This document shows, piece after piece, positions 41,491-50,091 of a DNA stretch of 64,000 nt. The translations under genes were made by a program, and so were the position numbers. The DNA comes from an uncultured Flavobacteriales bacterium (lineage in GTDB: Bacteria; Bacteroidota; Bacteroidia; Flavobacteriales_E; Vicingaceae): the NCBI GenBank assembly GCA_937901255.1, contig CALCHN010000027.1:1-64000 (forward strand). The letters are read 5' to 3'. The number at the start of each line of letters is the position of its first letter. Position 1 is the first letter of the stretch. Below the pieces are notes generated by a model. It searched no databases. It had not been told where the DNA came from and was given only the letters and a program-made list of their open reading frames with translations.

Positions 41491-44013
41491 TTATTCAAAT
41501 TGCCTTATAATTTTATTAAAAATACTTCTCCTTTTAAGGAGTCCTGTTGCTTCTTTAGCTTCTATGAAAGTAAAGATATAAGTTTCCAAAAATAATTCGG
41601 CTGTATCTTCAAACATCATATAACGGTCTGTATCTGGAAAAAAATACTTAACAAATATATCATCGACATCATTAATGGATAAATTTAAATTCTTTATCAC
41701 ATTAAAGTATGTTTTCTCTCTTTGTGATTTTTCATTATAATTAATGCCGACACCGTGTAAATTATTTCTATAAAACAAATAATGATTGGTTAACATCTTT
41801 ATAAAATCTTCTTTAAAATCTTCAAATTGAGTAAAATTTTTATTCCATGCATCATTAATAATTGACCAATATTTAGGTTCGTTGTATATTACAGAGTAAA
41901 TGTATGCATACCCACTAACCTGCATAACATCAATTATTGTTTGATATGATATATAATCTGGGTTAGAATAGTGTCTGAATGTTTCTTTTAGGTTCATTGA
42001 CGCATTAATTGCTGATTTAAGAAAAGAAGGAAAATGTTGTTCAAATCTTTTATAATCATCGGTTAAAAAGCAATTGTCTAAAACAGATGATAAAATTGAA
42101 TATGACTGCCCAAAAATATCTGGATATTGATTAGTCCATCTAATAATCGAAAGTTTCTCAATGTTTATTGATATTATAGAATTACATTCAATTTCATAAT
42201 TAGTAATTAATTTTTCTATGTGCTCAAAATCAGGTTTTGACCATACCATTTCTTTCTTACATATTTCTAACTTATCAATATCATTAAATACCCCCTTTAA
42301 TCTAATTATTCGATTATTAATTTTATTAATTCCTTCTAAACCTACTAAAGCGATAAAAGATGAAAGCAAGGGATTTCCTTCTTCAAAATAATGATTCGCA
42401 GCTGTAATAATATATAAATTAAATAATTCTATTGTGTCATGTAGTTTTTTGGAAATAACACCTAAATATTCTGCCGTGATAGCTTGTTTAAGATACCAGT
42501 CTGGAGTAATAATTCCCCCTTCAACATAAATCTCATTTAGAATTTGTTTGTGATATCTATCAAGATGAAAGTATAATTCAGGAATATAATCTGTGTTGAA
42601 AATAGTATCTTTTTTTTCCCATTTAATTTTATCGTATTCGTTATTAAGTTTAGCTGAATTAAATTCAATGATTCTATCAAAGATTTCAATTTGAAATTTT
42701 AATACAGCATAACTATATGCTTCGACAGTCCCAATTTCATATTTCCAATCATCATATGTATGTATTGAATGATGCTCTTTATCCTTTCTGTTGTTTAATA
42801 ATTTTATATTTTGTAAAAGTTGATTTAAAATAATTTTTCCTGTTTTTAAATCAACGGATTTACTTAATGAACTTAATGTAGGATGAAACATTAAAATAGT
42901 TTGGCCAAAAGTATTTATATAACCATTTTTAACAATTATACCAATTGCATTAGAAATGTTATTAGTAATATATTCTTCAACCCAGAAATGATTTTGTTTT
43001 GTATCTGCTCTGATGAATGTATTTGTATTTTTTGATAACTCTCTGTATGTTGAATCAACTTCAAAATAAGATTTGTGGTTATATATTCTTGGAAACCATA
43101 AGCTATCAAGAGGTATTTTTCTTTTTTTATTAAAATAAAAGTTAAACACTAAAAGAGTAGGTTTTATTACAGATTTATACGAAGATTCATTTAATTCACC
43201 ATCCTTTACACATAAATTAGTAATAAGAGATAAATTCTCCATTTGCTCATAAGCAATTCTATAATTAGAATTTTGAAATTCTTCGTTATTGTAATTCTGC
43301 CCTTCATTTGTAACATCTTCAATTGATTTAATAATTTTAGGTATTACGACACGTACAAGATTAGACGGTTCAAAAAAGCTATAAACCCCCATACCTATTT
43401 TTAGGATTCCAAAAAGAGTTATAAATGAATAAAAAACTAAAAAAGAAAGAATCAAATTGCCTGGTAAAATATGAAAACTCATAAATAATAAAACAAGGAT
43501 TGAACATGCCGTCAGGTATGTCAAGTTTCTTAAAAATCCTTGAGTAATCTTTTCTTGTAGCAAAAGATTTCTTATGCTTGCGTGGACTTTAGCGTAAGCT
43601 GTACTAGCTATGGTTGCAAGTATTGGATAAAATAAAGCTAAAATAACTCCCGTAACACTAGCTATTACAGAAACTAATTCTATAATTACATCTTTATTTT
43701 CAGGGTAAGTGGGTTTGGGGATTATTTTTTGAAATTCAACTAACCAATTAGGAAGGACTTCAAAATAAATAATCCAATATTTTGAGATATAATGTTCGAT
43801 TATGAAAAGAAATGTAACTAGACCTATCGCTTTAATTATATTCCAAATAGTAAGTTTAACATAATTTGTTGTCGATTTTAATTTGTTTTTTTCGTCTATA
43901 AAAAAAATTTTAATTATAAAAAGAATTTTTTGTAAGTAGAATTTTAACTTCAGCAATTTACTTCTCCAAAGCCATATCTTTTTATAAGAATATATTTTAT
44001 AGGGTAATCTCAT
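41491..44013 (-). CDS. unknown large membrane protein, four N-terminal helices and a long soluble domain
   Basis: An 840-residue protein. A basic N-terminus is followed by about four transmembrane helices: about 55-75, 108-135 (SVIASVTGVILALFYPILAT), 160-180 and 183-208. A soluble helical region of about 630 residues follows. The start of the membrane part resembles the layout of DUF2254 membrane proteins, but this is a topology impression, not a family match. A TATATTTG -7-like box at 44025-44032 (minus strand) lies only 12 nt before the ATG. It forms a unit with the 312-residue gene. It is unusually AT-rich to the eye, which fits acquired DNA. Confidence 0.65.
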   Translation of the reverse strand: MRLPYKIYSYKKIWLWRSKLLKLKFYLQKILFIIKIFFIDEKNKLKSTTNYVKLTIWNIIKAIGLVTFLFIIEHYISKYWIIYFEVLPNWLVEFQKIIPKPTYPENKDVIIELVSVIASVTGVILALFYPILATIASTAYAKVHASIRNLLLQEKITQGFLRNLTYLTACSILVLLFMSFHILPGNLILSFLVFYSFITLFGILKIGMGVYSFFEPSNLVRVVIPKIIKSIEDVTNEGQNYNNEEFQNSNYRIAYEQMENLSLITNLCVKDGELNESSYKSVIKPTLLVFNFYFNKKRKIPLDSLWFPRIYNHKSYFEVDSTYRELSKNTNTFIRADTKQNHFWVEEYITNNISNAIGIIVKNGYINTFGQTILMFHPTLSSLSKSVDLKTGKIILNQLLQNIKLLNNRKDKEHHSIHTYDDWKYEIGTVEAYSYAVLKFQIEIFDRIIEFNSAKLNNEYDKIKWEKKDTIFNTDYIPELYFHLDRYHKQILNEIYVEGGIITPDWYLKQAITAEYLGVISKKLHDTIELFNLYIITAANHYFEEGNPLLSSFIALVGLEGINKINNRIIRLKGVFNDIDKLEICKKEMVWSKPDFEHIEKLITNYEIECNSIISINIEKLSIIRWTNQYPDIFGQSYSILSSVLDNCFLTDDYKRFEQHFPSFLKSAINASMNLKETFRHYSNPDYISYQTIIDVMQVSGYAYIYSVIYNEPKYWSIINDAWNKNFTQFEDFKEDFIKMLTNHYLFYRNNLHGVGINYNEKSQREKTYFNVIKNLNLSINDVDDIFVKYFFPDTDRYMMFEDTAELFLETYIFTFIEAKEATGLLKRRSIFNKIIRQFE

Positions 44014-44223
44014 GATATAACTCCCAAATATAAATTTAAAAACCCCACTAATTTCTTTTTTCCAAAAATAAACAATTTTGTTGATTTTGGACTTTTAAGA
44101 GCTTTGGCTGCAATCTATGTCTCTAATCCATTCTAATTTCAATTCATGTGTTATTCTTAACCTCTTTTCAAAAAAATAAAAATTTATTCAAAAAAATTTG
44201 TTATTTTAAAAATATATTTATTT

Positions 44224-44240
44224 ACTTTGCATTTCAAAGT
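44224..44240. promoter_or_regulatory. palindromic operator, copy 1
   Basis: ACTTTG-CATTT-CAAAGT, followed by ACTTTTT. It overlaps a -7-like TACTTTG and ends 11 nt before the ATG at 44251. A near-identical site lies at 45226-45243. Both surround the winged-helix regulator unit. Confidence 0.6.
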
Positions 44241-44250
44241 ACTTTTTAAT

Positions 44251-44907
44251 ATGGAAAATTCAAAACAACACTTAGAAGCTCTTTCAGGCATAAAAGATTT
44301 AATGGAAAAATCTACCAAGTTTATTTCATTAAGCGGTTTGTCTGGTGTTATTGCCGGAATTACTGCTTTAATAGGAGCTTTTATAGCTAACTTAAGAATT
44401 GATCATTACCTGAATAGCACCTTTACAAAAACCAGGTTAGAAATGTATCTTTCAGAAAACTTAATGGAAGATTTAGCTGTTGAACTTTTTATTATCGCTA
44501 CAATCGTTTTAGTTATCTCAGTTACTTTTGGAATTTTGCTTACTATGAGAGAGTCTAAGAAAAATGGTCAGCATATTTGGGGAAAAAACAGCAAACTATT
44601 ACTAATAAACTTAATTGTACCACTGGTTGCAGGAGGTATTTTCTGTTTAATATTAATGTATCATGGCTTATTTTATTTACTAGCTCCAGCAACACTGCTT
44701 TTTTACGGATTAGCTTTGTTTAATTGTGGAAAATATACCTTAGGAGAAATAAAGTACTTGGGAATTTTACAAATTATGTTGGGTTTAATAAGTGCCGTAT
44801 TTATTGGAAAAGGATTGTTGTTTTGGTCTATTGGTTTTGGTATTTTACATATTGTTTACGGTGCATTAATGCATTTTAAATACAATAACAAACCTCAAAA
44901 CGCATAA
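44251..44907 (+). CDS. unknown polytopic membrane protein next to a winged-helix regulator
   Basis: A 218-residue protein from the ATG at 44251; the longer frame begins with a TTG inside the operator. An N-terminal amphipathic helix (SKQHLEALSGIKDLMEKSTK) precedes about six hydrophobic helices, including SGLSGVIAGITALIGAFIANL near residue 30. Homologues of this layout are found beside small winged-helix regulators in Bacteroidota, but the function is unknown to me. The regulator gene starts 11 nt after its stop, so they are one transcription unit. Confidence 0.75.
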   Translation: MENSKQHLEALSGIKDLMEKSTKFISLSGLSGVIAGITALIGAFIANLRIDHYLNSTFTKTRLEMYLSENLMEDLAVELFIIATIVLVISVTFGILLTMRESKKNGQHIWGKNSKLLLINLIVPLVAGGIFCLILMYHGLFYLLAPATLLFYGLALFNCGKYTLGEIKYLGILQIMLGLISAVFIGKGLLFWSIGFGILHIVYGALMHFKYNNKPQNA

Positions 44908-44918
44908 TAAATAAAGCT

Positions 44919-45209
44919 ATGATTGAGGGGTTAAATAAAATATTTGAAAGCAGGGTACGATTGGGAATAATGTCTGTGCTAATGGTCAACGATGAAATAG
45001 ATTTTAATTCATTGAAAGAACTGCTAAACGTAACCGATGGGAATTTAGCCAGCCATATTGCTGGATTAGAAAAAAACGAATACATAAAAGTGATGAAAGA
45101 ATTTGTAGGAAAAAAACCAAAAACATCTTTTGCAGCAACAGCGTTAGGTAAAAAAGCTTTTCAAGATCACTTAACCGCTTTAGAAAATTTATTGAACCAA
45201 CATAATTAA
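44919..45209 (+). CDS. small winged-helix transcriptional regulator (HTH_34-like)
   Basis: A 96-residue protein that is a single winged helix-turn-helix domain. It opens IFESRVRLGIMSVLMVNDEI, then the HTH DFNSLKELLNVTDGNLASHIAGLE, then the wing VGKKPKTSFAATALG. This is the ArsR/MarR-like PF13601-type family found next to DUF4153/DUF4173 membrane proteins in Bacteroidota. It probably represses its own unit and the next one through the matching palindromes at 44224-44240 and 45226-45243. Confidence 0.85.
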   Translation: MIEGLNKIFESRVRLGIMSVLMVNDEIDFNSLKELLNVTDGNLASHIAGLEKNEYIKVMKEFVGKKPKTSFAATALGKKAFQDHLTALENLLNQHN

Positions 45210-45225
45210 TTTTTTTTATAAACAA

Positions 45226-45243
45226 ACTTTGAAATTCAAAGTA
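45226..45243. promoter_or_regulatory. palindromic operator, copy 2
   Basis: ACTTTG-AAATT-CAAAAGT, followed by ACTTTTA: the same site as at 44224-44240 with one extra A. It lies 17 nt after the regulator stop. An ATG at 45262 follows (ATGAAAATCCTATAA) but is closed after four codons, just before repeat copy 2. Confidence 0.55.
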
Positions 45244-45278
45244 CTTTTAAAAATAGAAACATGAAAATCCTATAACAA

Positions 45279-45359
45279 CTCTCCCCCTTCTCCCGCTCTC
45301 TTTAAAGAGAGGGGGAGAAGTTATCGCAAGATAACTTGGGGGTGAGTCAAGAAATAACA
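45279..45359. repeat. dispersed palindromic repeat, copy 2
   Basis: ACTCTCCCCC at the left and GGGGGTGAGT at the right (to 45348) enclose CTCTCTTTAAAGAGAG-type and AAGTTATC-GCAA-GATAACTT hairpins. The right flank CAAGAAATAAC is shared with copy 3. A separate piece at about 45361-45408 (GAGTTCATGAACCGAACGAA) looks like another intergenic repeat. Confidence 0.85.
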
Positions 45360-45485
45360 AACGAGCCGTACGAGTTCATGAACCGAACGAAGTGAGCTCA
45401 CGAATACCTATAAAAACAAATAGACAACAATGAGTAGTAAATTAATAAAACAATAAAAATTAACGAATAATAAAACTCAAAAAAA

Positions 45486-45785
45486 ATGAAAACACAGAAA
45501 ACAAAAAACAAAAGATTAATCGGAATTCTTGTAGCAGTACCTGTTTTACTAATGATTCCACTAATAGCCATGCAGTTTACAAACGAAGTGAATTGGAGCC
45601 TCTCCGACTTTATTATAATGGGTGTTTTATTGCTTAGCATGGGTTTAATATGCGAACTGATAATACGAAGTGTACAAAAATCAACCTATCGAATTGCACT
45701 ATGTATTGCTGTATTGGTGATGCTATTTCTTATTTGGGCAGAGCTTGCAGTAGGAGTTTTCGGGACACCTTTTAGTGGAAGTTAA
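45486..45785 (+). CDS. small conserved membrane protein
   Basis: A 99-residue protein with three hydrophobic helices (about 10-28, 38-57, 66-88). Its end, FLIWAELAVGVFGTPFSGS, is a known C-terminus of a small Bacteroidota membrane family of unknown function, so the gene is complete. It starts ATGAAAACACAGAAAAC, similar to the ATG region of the 46019 gene (ATGAAAACACAAAC). The stop at 45783-45785 runs directly into a remnant of a DUF4173 gene. Confidence 0.75.
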   Translation: MKTQKTKNKRLIGILVAVPVLLMIPLIAMQFTNEVNWSLSDFIIMGVLLLSMGLICELIIRSVQKSTYRIALCIAVLVMLFLIWAELAVGVFGTPFSGS

Positions 45786-45870
45786 CTTAGAAACACAGGA
45801 AAATTTAAGCTGGCTTTCTATGAATTTATCTACCCAAAAAGTAATTAATTATTATAAAAATCGAAAATAA
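45784..45870 (+). pseudogene. 3'-terminal remnant of a DUF4173 gene
   Basis: From 45793 the frame reads TQENLSWLSMNLSTQK and then VINYYKNRK to a TAA at 45868-45870. The complete DUF4173 protein (46537-48087) ends with TQEKLSWLSMNLSTQKAINYYKTKA. The DNA is also similar (TGGCTTTC-ATGAATTTATC-ACCCAAAA in both). Only the last 30 codons or so remain, so a second copy of this gene once stood here and was deleted. Confidence 0.85.
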
Positions 45871-45922
45871 TTATGAAACGACCATGAGTAAAAATTTTCT
45901 CACACAAGGAAATGATTATATA

Positions 45923-46002
45923 ACTCTCCCCCTTGCCCCCTCTCTTTAAAGAGAGGGGGAGAAGTTATCTTAAGATAACTTGGGGGTGAGTCAAGAAATA
46001 AC
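45923..46002. repeat. dispersed palindromic repeat, copy 3
   Basis: ACTCTCCCCC (45923-45932) and GGGGGTGAGT (45982-45991) enclose CTCTCTTTAAAGAGAG and AAGTTATC-TTAA-GATAACTT. The loop of the second hairpin differs from the GCAA of copies 1 and 2 while the stem is kept. A truncated frame starting at 45884 (MSKNFLTQGNDY) runs into it. Confidence 0.85.
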
Positions 46003-46018
46003 GATAAAACTTAAAACT

Positions 46019-46534
46019 ATGAAAACACAAACAACCCATATCCTCACAAAAAAGATAAAAAGGCTGACGCTACTTTTTATCAACTTATTAGTATTGAGTG
46101 GTGTTACCGCTTTTCCGCTACAAACCGAGCTTAATTTTTTAACAGACTATTTCAATTTAAAAGCTTCCTCAGGGTTAATTGCCCAATGGATAATCCAAGT
46201 TAGTTTAGCTTTAAATGAACTTAACAAAAACTATCCTTTCTTAGCTTATGGAACAGATTGGTTGGCTTTTTCTCACATCATTATCAGTCTATTTTTTATA
46301 GGTGTTTATATTAATCCTGTTCAAAATATTTGGGTAACAAAAGTGGGGATAGTTGCTTGTTTACTGGTTTTTCCTGTTGCTTTCGTAGCAGGTAATTACA
46401 GAGGCATCCCTTTGTTTTGGCAACTCATAGATTGTTGTTTTGGAGCTTTCGGACTCATCCCTCTGCTACTTATACATCAATACACCAATCAAATCGTTTC
46501 AATCAATAATAAATCTAATTATAAAATCGCTTAG
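46019..46534 (+). CDS. unknown membrane protein preceding DUF4173
   Basis: A 171-residue protein from the ATG at 46019; the longer frame begins inside the repeat. It has about four hydrophobic helices (about 14-34, 80-100, 107-125, 131-150). It contains FLAYGTDWLAFSHIIISLFFIG and FVAGNYRGIPLFWQLIDCCFGAFG. I think it is a conserved membrane protein of Bacteroidota but cannot name it. The DUF4173 gene starts 2 nt after its stop, so they are co-transcribed and probably act together. Confidence 0.7.
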   Translation: MKTQTTHILTKKIKRLTLLFINLLVLSGVTAFPLQTELNFLTDYFNLKASSGLIAQWIIQVSLALNELNKNYPFLAYGTDWLAFSHIIISLFFIGVYINPVQNIWVTKVGIVACLLVFPVAFVAGNYRGIPLFWQLIDCCFGAFGLIPLLLIHQYTNQIVSINNKSNYKIA

Positions 46535-46536
46535 TT

Positions 46537-48087
46537 ATGGAAATCAGAAAAATTCAACTCACCTTCTTTTTATTAGGAACAATTCTTTTTAACTGGTTAT
46601 TCTGGCAAGAACAATTAGGATTAAATCTTTTAATTTTTAATGTATTTATTCTATTAGCTTCCTATTTTATTTATCCTAATTCTTTCAAATCAAAATATGT
46701 AATAGTGTTCTCATTATCATGTATTCTAACTGCTTCCTCTGTTTTTCTTTATGGTTCAACTATTGCAAAAATTACCAATAGTATTTTACTACTAATATGT
46801 ATTGGATACATTCATCAACCCAAACTAAAAGCATCTTTTTTTGCTGGATTTACCTCAATAATCAACTTCTTTAAACTACCATTAAGAAAAGTTTTTAATA
46901 ACAACAATTCTAGCAACAAACAACAAAAAACAGCTTCGAAAATTATAGTTGTTTTAAAGATAGTAATCATTCCCATTTTATTCATTTCTTTATTTATTTG
47001 GATTTATAAAATAGCTAACCCTGTTTTTAATGACTTAACCCTTCAGTTTTGGTTGCCAATTAAAAAATTCTTTTCAACTATTTCTTGGCTCAGGCTAATG
47101 TTTATTTTATTAGGATCAATCATTATTGCTGCATTTATTTATCATAACAACATTATTAAATTTATTCATTCAGAAGAAAAATTAAGTGATTTTATAACCC
47201 GAAAAAGAAGAACAAAAACTACAAATTCACAAATTAATAATTACAGATTCACGCTTTCTCTAAACCTAAAAAACGAATATCGTTCAGCAGTTTTTTTAGT
47301 TTTATCAGTAAACTTATTATTACTAATTGTTAACGCAACCGATGTGAATTGGATATGGGTTAACTTTGAGTATGACGGTAACTTTAACTTATCTCAATTT
47401 GTTCACGAAGGCACTTATTTACTCATTGTTAGTGTATTACTTTCAATGGGTATCATTCTTTATTTCTTTAGAAAAAATATTAATTTTTTATCCCAAAATA
47501 AGCTCCTAAAACAGTTGTCTATTTTATGGATAGCTCAAAATATTATTTTAGTAATTTCTGTTGGAATACGCAACTACCATTATATAGATTACTACGGATT
47601 GGCATATAAAAGAATTGGCGTTGTCTTTTTTTTAATCGCTACAATTGTTGGTCTTATTACCCTTTACATTAAAATTACTCAACTAAAATCTGCTTTTTAC
47701 TTGTTAAAAGTTAATTCGTTAAATGTTATTAGTGTATTAGTTTTATTAAGCTCATTTAATTGGGATATCATAATTGCTAAATACAACATTAATAACATTT
47801 CAAGTGAAAATATGGATGTGCCATTTTTATTATCGCTTTCTGATAAAGTATTACCTTTAATTGATGAAAACAAACATTTGCTAAGTAAGCAAAATGAATT
47901 TTATATCCGTTCAACTTATAACTATAATTCAACATATCTTTATGAGGTTAAATTATTTAATTTTTTAAAGACTCAAGAAAAATTAAGTTGGCTTTCAATG
48001 AATTTATCCACCCAAAAGGCAATCAATTACTATAAAACAAAGGCTACTCCACAACCAACTCCTTCAACGCCACTTCCAAATCGGTAA
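46537..48087 (+). CDS. DUF4173 (DUF4153-related) polytopic membrane protein
   Basis: A 516-residue protein with about twelve hydrophobic helices. The N-terminal FNWLFWQEQLGLNLLIF, the central NATDVNWIWVNFEYDGNFN and the C-terminal soluble tail with LSWLSMNLSTQKAINYY fit DUF4173. These proteins often neighbour small winged-helix regulators, as here. The role is unknown. Its 3' end overlaps the convergent TIGR01777 gene by 44 nt, with the final residues TPQPTPSTPLPNR encoded in the overlap. This tail may therefore be a recent extension, because the deleted paralogue at 45870 stops earlier. Confidence 0.82.
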   Translation: MEIRKIQLTFFLLGTILFNWLFWQEQLGLNLLIFNVFILLASYFIYPNSFKSKYVIVFSLSCILTASSVFLYGSTIAKITNSILLLICIGYIHQPKLKASFFAGFTSIINFFKLPLRKVFNNNNSSNKQQKTASKIIVVLKIVIIPILFISLFIWIYKIANPVFNDLTLQFWLPIKKFFSTISWLRLMFILLGSIIIAAFIYHNNIIKFIHSEEKLSDFITRKRRTKTTNSQINNYRFTLSLNLKNEYRSAVFLVLSVNLLLLIVNATDVNWIWVNFEYDGNFNLSQFVHEGTYLLIVSVLLSMGIILYFFRKNINFLSQNKLLKQLSILWIAQNIILVISVGIRNYHYIDYYGLAYKRIGVVFFLIATIVGLITLYIKITQLKSAFYLLKVNSLNVISVLVLLSSFNWDIIIAKYNINNISSENMDVPFLLSLSDKVLPLIDENKHLLSKQNEFYIRSTYNYNSTYLYEVKLFNFLKTQEKLSWLSMNLSTQKAINYYKTKATPQPTPSTPLPNR

Positions 48088-48961
48088 ATTTCAATTTAAA
48101 CCCTGTTTGAAGCAATTTTTGGTTACTTGCAGCACTTCCTTCTAGCAGAATTACAGTCATTTCACCTAAAAACAATTTTAGCATAAAACCGGGCACATTG
48201 GGCAACCAAAATGGTTTGTTCATAGCTTTTGATAGCATTTTAGAAAAGTCTTTGTTGCTTACATTTCCGACAATGGCATTGTATGCTCCATTAAAATTAT
48301 CGTTTTCTATGGCTGCAACATAAAGTTGGGCTAAATCATCAATGTGTATCCAAGGCATAATTTGCTTGCCCGAGCCTAAAGCAGCACCTAAACTAAACTT
48401 AAAAGGCTGCATCATTTTAGGCAATGCTCCACCATTTTTTGCCAGCACTATTCCTGTTCGCAGTTTTACTGTTCTTATTGATAAATCGTTTAATTCATCT
48501 ACTGCTAGTTCCCATTGCAGACAGGTTTTCCCTAAAAAATCATTGGCTGCGGGTGCTGTTTCATCAAAAATGGTGTTGGTGGTTATCGCTCCATAATAAC
48601 CCACTCCCGAAGCAGAAATAAAGGCTTTAAGTTGATTGGGATTGTTTTTCAAACTGTTATAAATAAGTTTTATGGGTGCTACACGACTATCTAAAATTTC
48701 TTTTTTTCGTTTTTCCGACCAAGGTTTGTCTGCAATTCCAGCTCCTGCTAAATGTACCATATAATTTGCTGAAAGCAACTCCTCTTTATCAATAATTCCT
48801 TTATTAATATCCCAATAACTATAAGTAATATTTGGGTGTTTTGAAGTTAAATTTTTATCTCTTGTCAGTATAGTTACTGTATAATCTTTTTCAACCAAAA
48901 GCTCTGTAAGTGCTGTTCCCACCAATCCTGTTCCGCCAGTTATGAGTACTTTTTTAGTCAT
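48044..48961 (-). CDS. TIGR01777 family epimerase (SDR, YfcH/SulA-like)
   Basis: A 305-residue extended short-chain dehydrogenase with the dinucleotide motif TGGTGLVG at residues 8-15. It continues with YMVHLAGAGIADKPWSEKRK, the TIGR01777 signature ISASGVGYYG, and a C-terminal DUF1731 part (NKPFWLPNVPGFMLKLFLGEM). The substrate is unknown in all members. It overlaps the lycopene cyclase gene by 8 nt, so it is the last gene of the carotenoid operon, although a role in carotenoid chemistry is not established. Confidence 0.9.
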   Translation of the reverse strand: MTKKVLITGGTGLVGTALTELLVEKDYTVTILTRDKNLTSKHPNITYSYWDINKGIIDKEELLSANYMVHLAGAGIADKPWSEKRKKEILDSRVAPIKLIYNSLKNNPNQLKAFISASGVGYYGAITTNTIFDETAPAANDFLGKTCLQWELAVDELNDLSIRTVKLRTGIVLAKNGGALPKMMQPFKFSLGAALGSGKQIMPWIHIDDLAQLYVAAIENDNFNGAYNAIVGNVSNKDFSKMLSKAMNKPFWLPNVPGFMLKLFLGEMTVILLEGSAASNQKLLQTGFKLKFTDLEVALKELVVE

Positions 48962-49643
48962 TGGTTTTGGTTTTAAATCGTTCTATCAAAACAACAGAAA
49001 AAAACAACATACTAAAAGCGTAACCAAAATCTTCAACAGGAATAGTAAAAAACCTGACGCCCAAATTTTCAGAATTATTGTACCAAACTACAGGTTCATC
49101 AATAAAACTACCTGTTAAAATGCCATTTACAATGGCAAAAGGAATGAGAATTACCAAATAAGAAATATAAAAACGATGTAAGGTCTTGTTTTTATCTAAC
49201 AAGCCTAACAGCAAAGCAAAAACCAAGAAAAACCCATTGATTTGAGTGTATAGTTTACCCATATTCATGGCAATTAATACAACTAAAAGAGCAATAAACA
49301 CCCAAGTAAACGGTACAACAAATTTATTAGACAATTTTGCTTTCGGAAAAAAGTGTTGTATCGAATAATGTATAAAAATACTGGCATAAGGAATTAAGAA
49401 GAAAAACAAAATTTCTTCTAATGGCAAATTAAAAAATGTAACCCCTAAATAATAAGTTGGGTTAAACCCCCAAACACCTATTTTGGTAAAAATCACATCC
49501 CAAACAATATAAACAATAGCCACTATTGTAATAGCCGAAAAAACGGCTTTCCAATGTTTAATGAAATGCATTTTTTTCTCAAATGAATAAGCAAATGGAA
49601 TGCTAAAAGAGAGCAATAATATAATGAGATAAAGGCTTTCCAT
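48954..49643 (-). CDS. lycopene cyclase, CrtYcd-type membrane protein
   Basis: A 229-residue integral membrane protein with about seven helices. It contains two lycopene-cyclase domains (related to CrtYc and CrtYd) fused. Typical motifs are PLEEILFFFLIPYASIFIHYS (about residue 75-95) and IPVEDFGYAFSML (about residue 200). It cyclises lycopene to beta-carotene. It overlaps the epimerase gene downstream and starts 2 nt after crtZ. Confidence 0.9.
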   Translation of the reverse strand: MESLYLIILLLSFSIPFAYSFEKKMHFIKHWKAVFSAITIVAIVYIVWDVIFTKIGVWGFNPTYYLGVTFFNLPLEEILFFFLIPYASIFIHYSIQHFFPKAKLSNKFVVPFTWVFIALLVVLIAMNMGKLYTQINGFFLVFALLLGLLDKNKTLHRFYISYLVILIPFAIVNGILTGSFIDEPVVWYNNSENLGVRFFTIPVEDFGYAFSMLFFSVVLIERFKTKTND

Positions 49644-49644
49644 T

Positions 49645-50088
49645 TTATTTTTGTGAGAAATATTTTAGCGGCACCCACAACATTCCAAAGCATTCACCAT
49701 CCTCTTTTTTTAAGTGTTTATGATGCACTTTGTGAGCTCTACGGATGGCTTTAAAATAGTTGATATTGGTATTTCTAAGCACTTTAAATCGTTGATGGAT
49801 AAAAATTTCGTGGACAAAGAAATAAGCTGCACCATAAATGGTAATTCCCAAACCAATGGGTAAGGTATAAGGAACGGAAAATATTGTTCCCAATAAGATA
49901 CATGCCATGCCCGGAACAGCGAAAATCACAAAAAAGTAATCATTTTTCTCAAAAAAAGAATTAGGATTTTTAGTGTGATGATCTTCATGTAAATGCCATA
50001 AAAATCCGTGCATAATGTATTTATGTGCAAACCATGCAACGCCTTCCATCAAAAAAAATGTAACGACAATTATTCCAACAAACAACAT
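49645..50088 (-). CDS. crtZ: beta-carotene hydroxylase
   Basis: A 147-residue di-iron membrane hydroxylase. The His clusters of the family are all visible: HKYIMH, HLHEDHH, the HEIFIHQR pair and HKVHHKH. It adds hydroxyls at C3 and C3' of beta-carotene to give zeaxanthin. It lies between idi (3 nt gap) and the cyclase gene, and its presence without a ketolase gene points to zeaxanthin as the end product. Confidence 0.92.
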   Translation of the reverse strand: MLFVGIIVVTFFLMEGVAWFAHKYIMHGFLWHLHEDHHTKNPNSFFEKNDYFFVIFAVPGMACILLGTIFSVPYTLPIGLGITIYGAAYFFVHEIFIHQRFKVLRNTNINYFKAIRRAHKVHHKHLKKEDGECFGMLWVPLKYFSQK

Positions 50089-50091
50089 AGT

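Noticed and set aside
40540..44013. Phage structural genes (portal-like reading of the 312-aa protein)
   Set aside because: There are no other phage genes nearby, and the 840-aa partner is a membrane protein, which does not fit a head or portal module.
45980..46018. An upstream start for the 46019 membrane protein
   Set aside because: The extra 13 residues are encoded by repeat copy 3, and the ATG at 46019 is followed by normal membrane-protein sequence.
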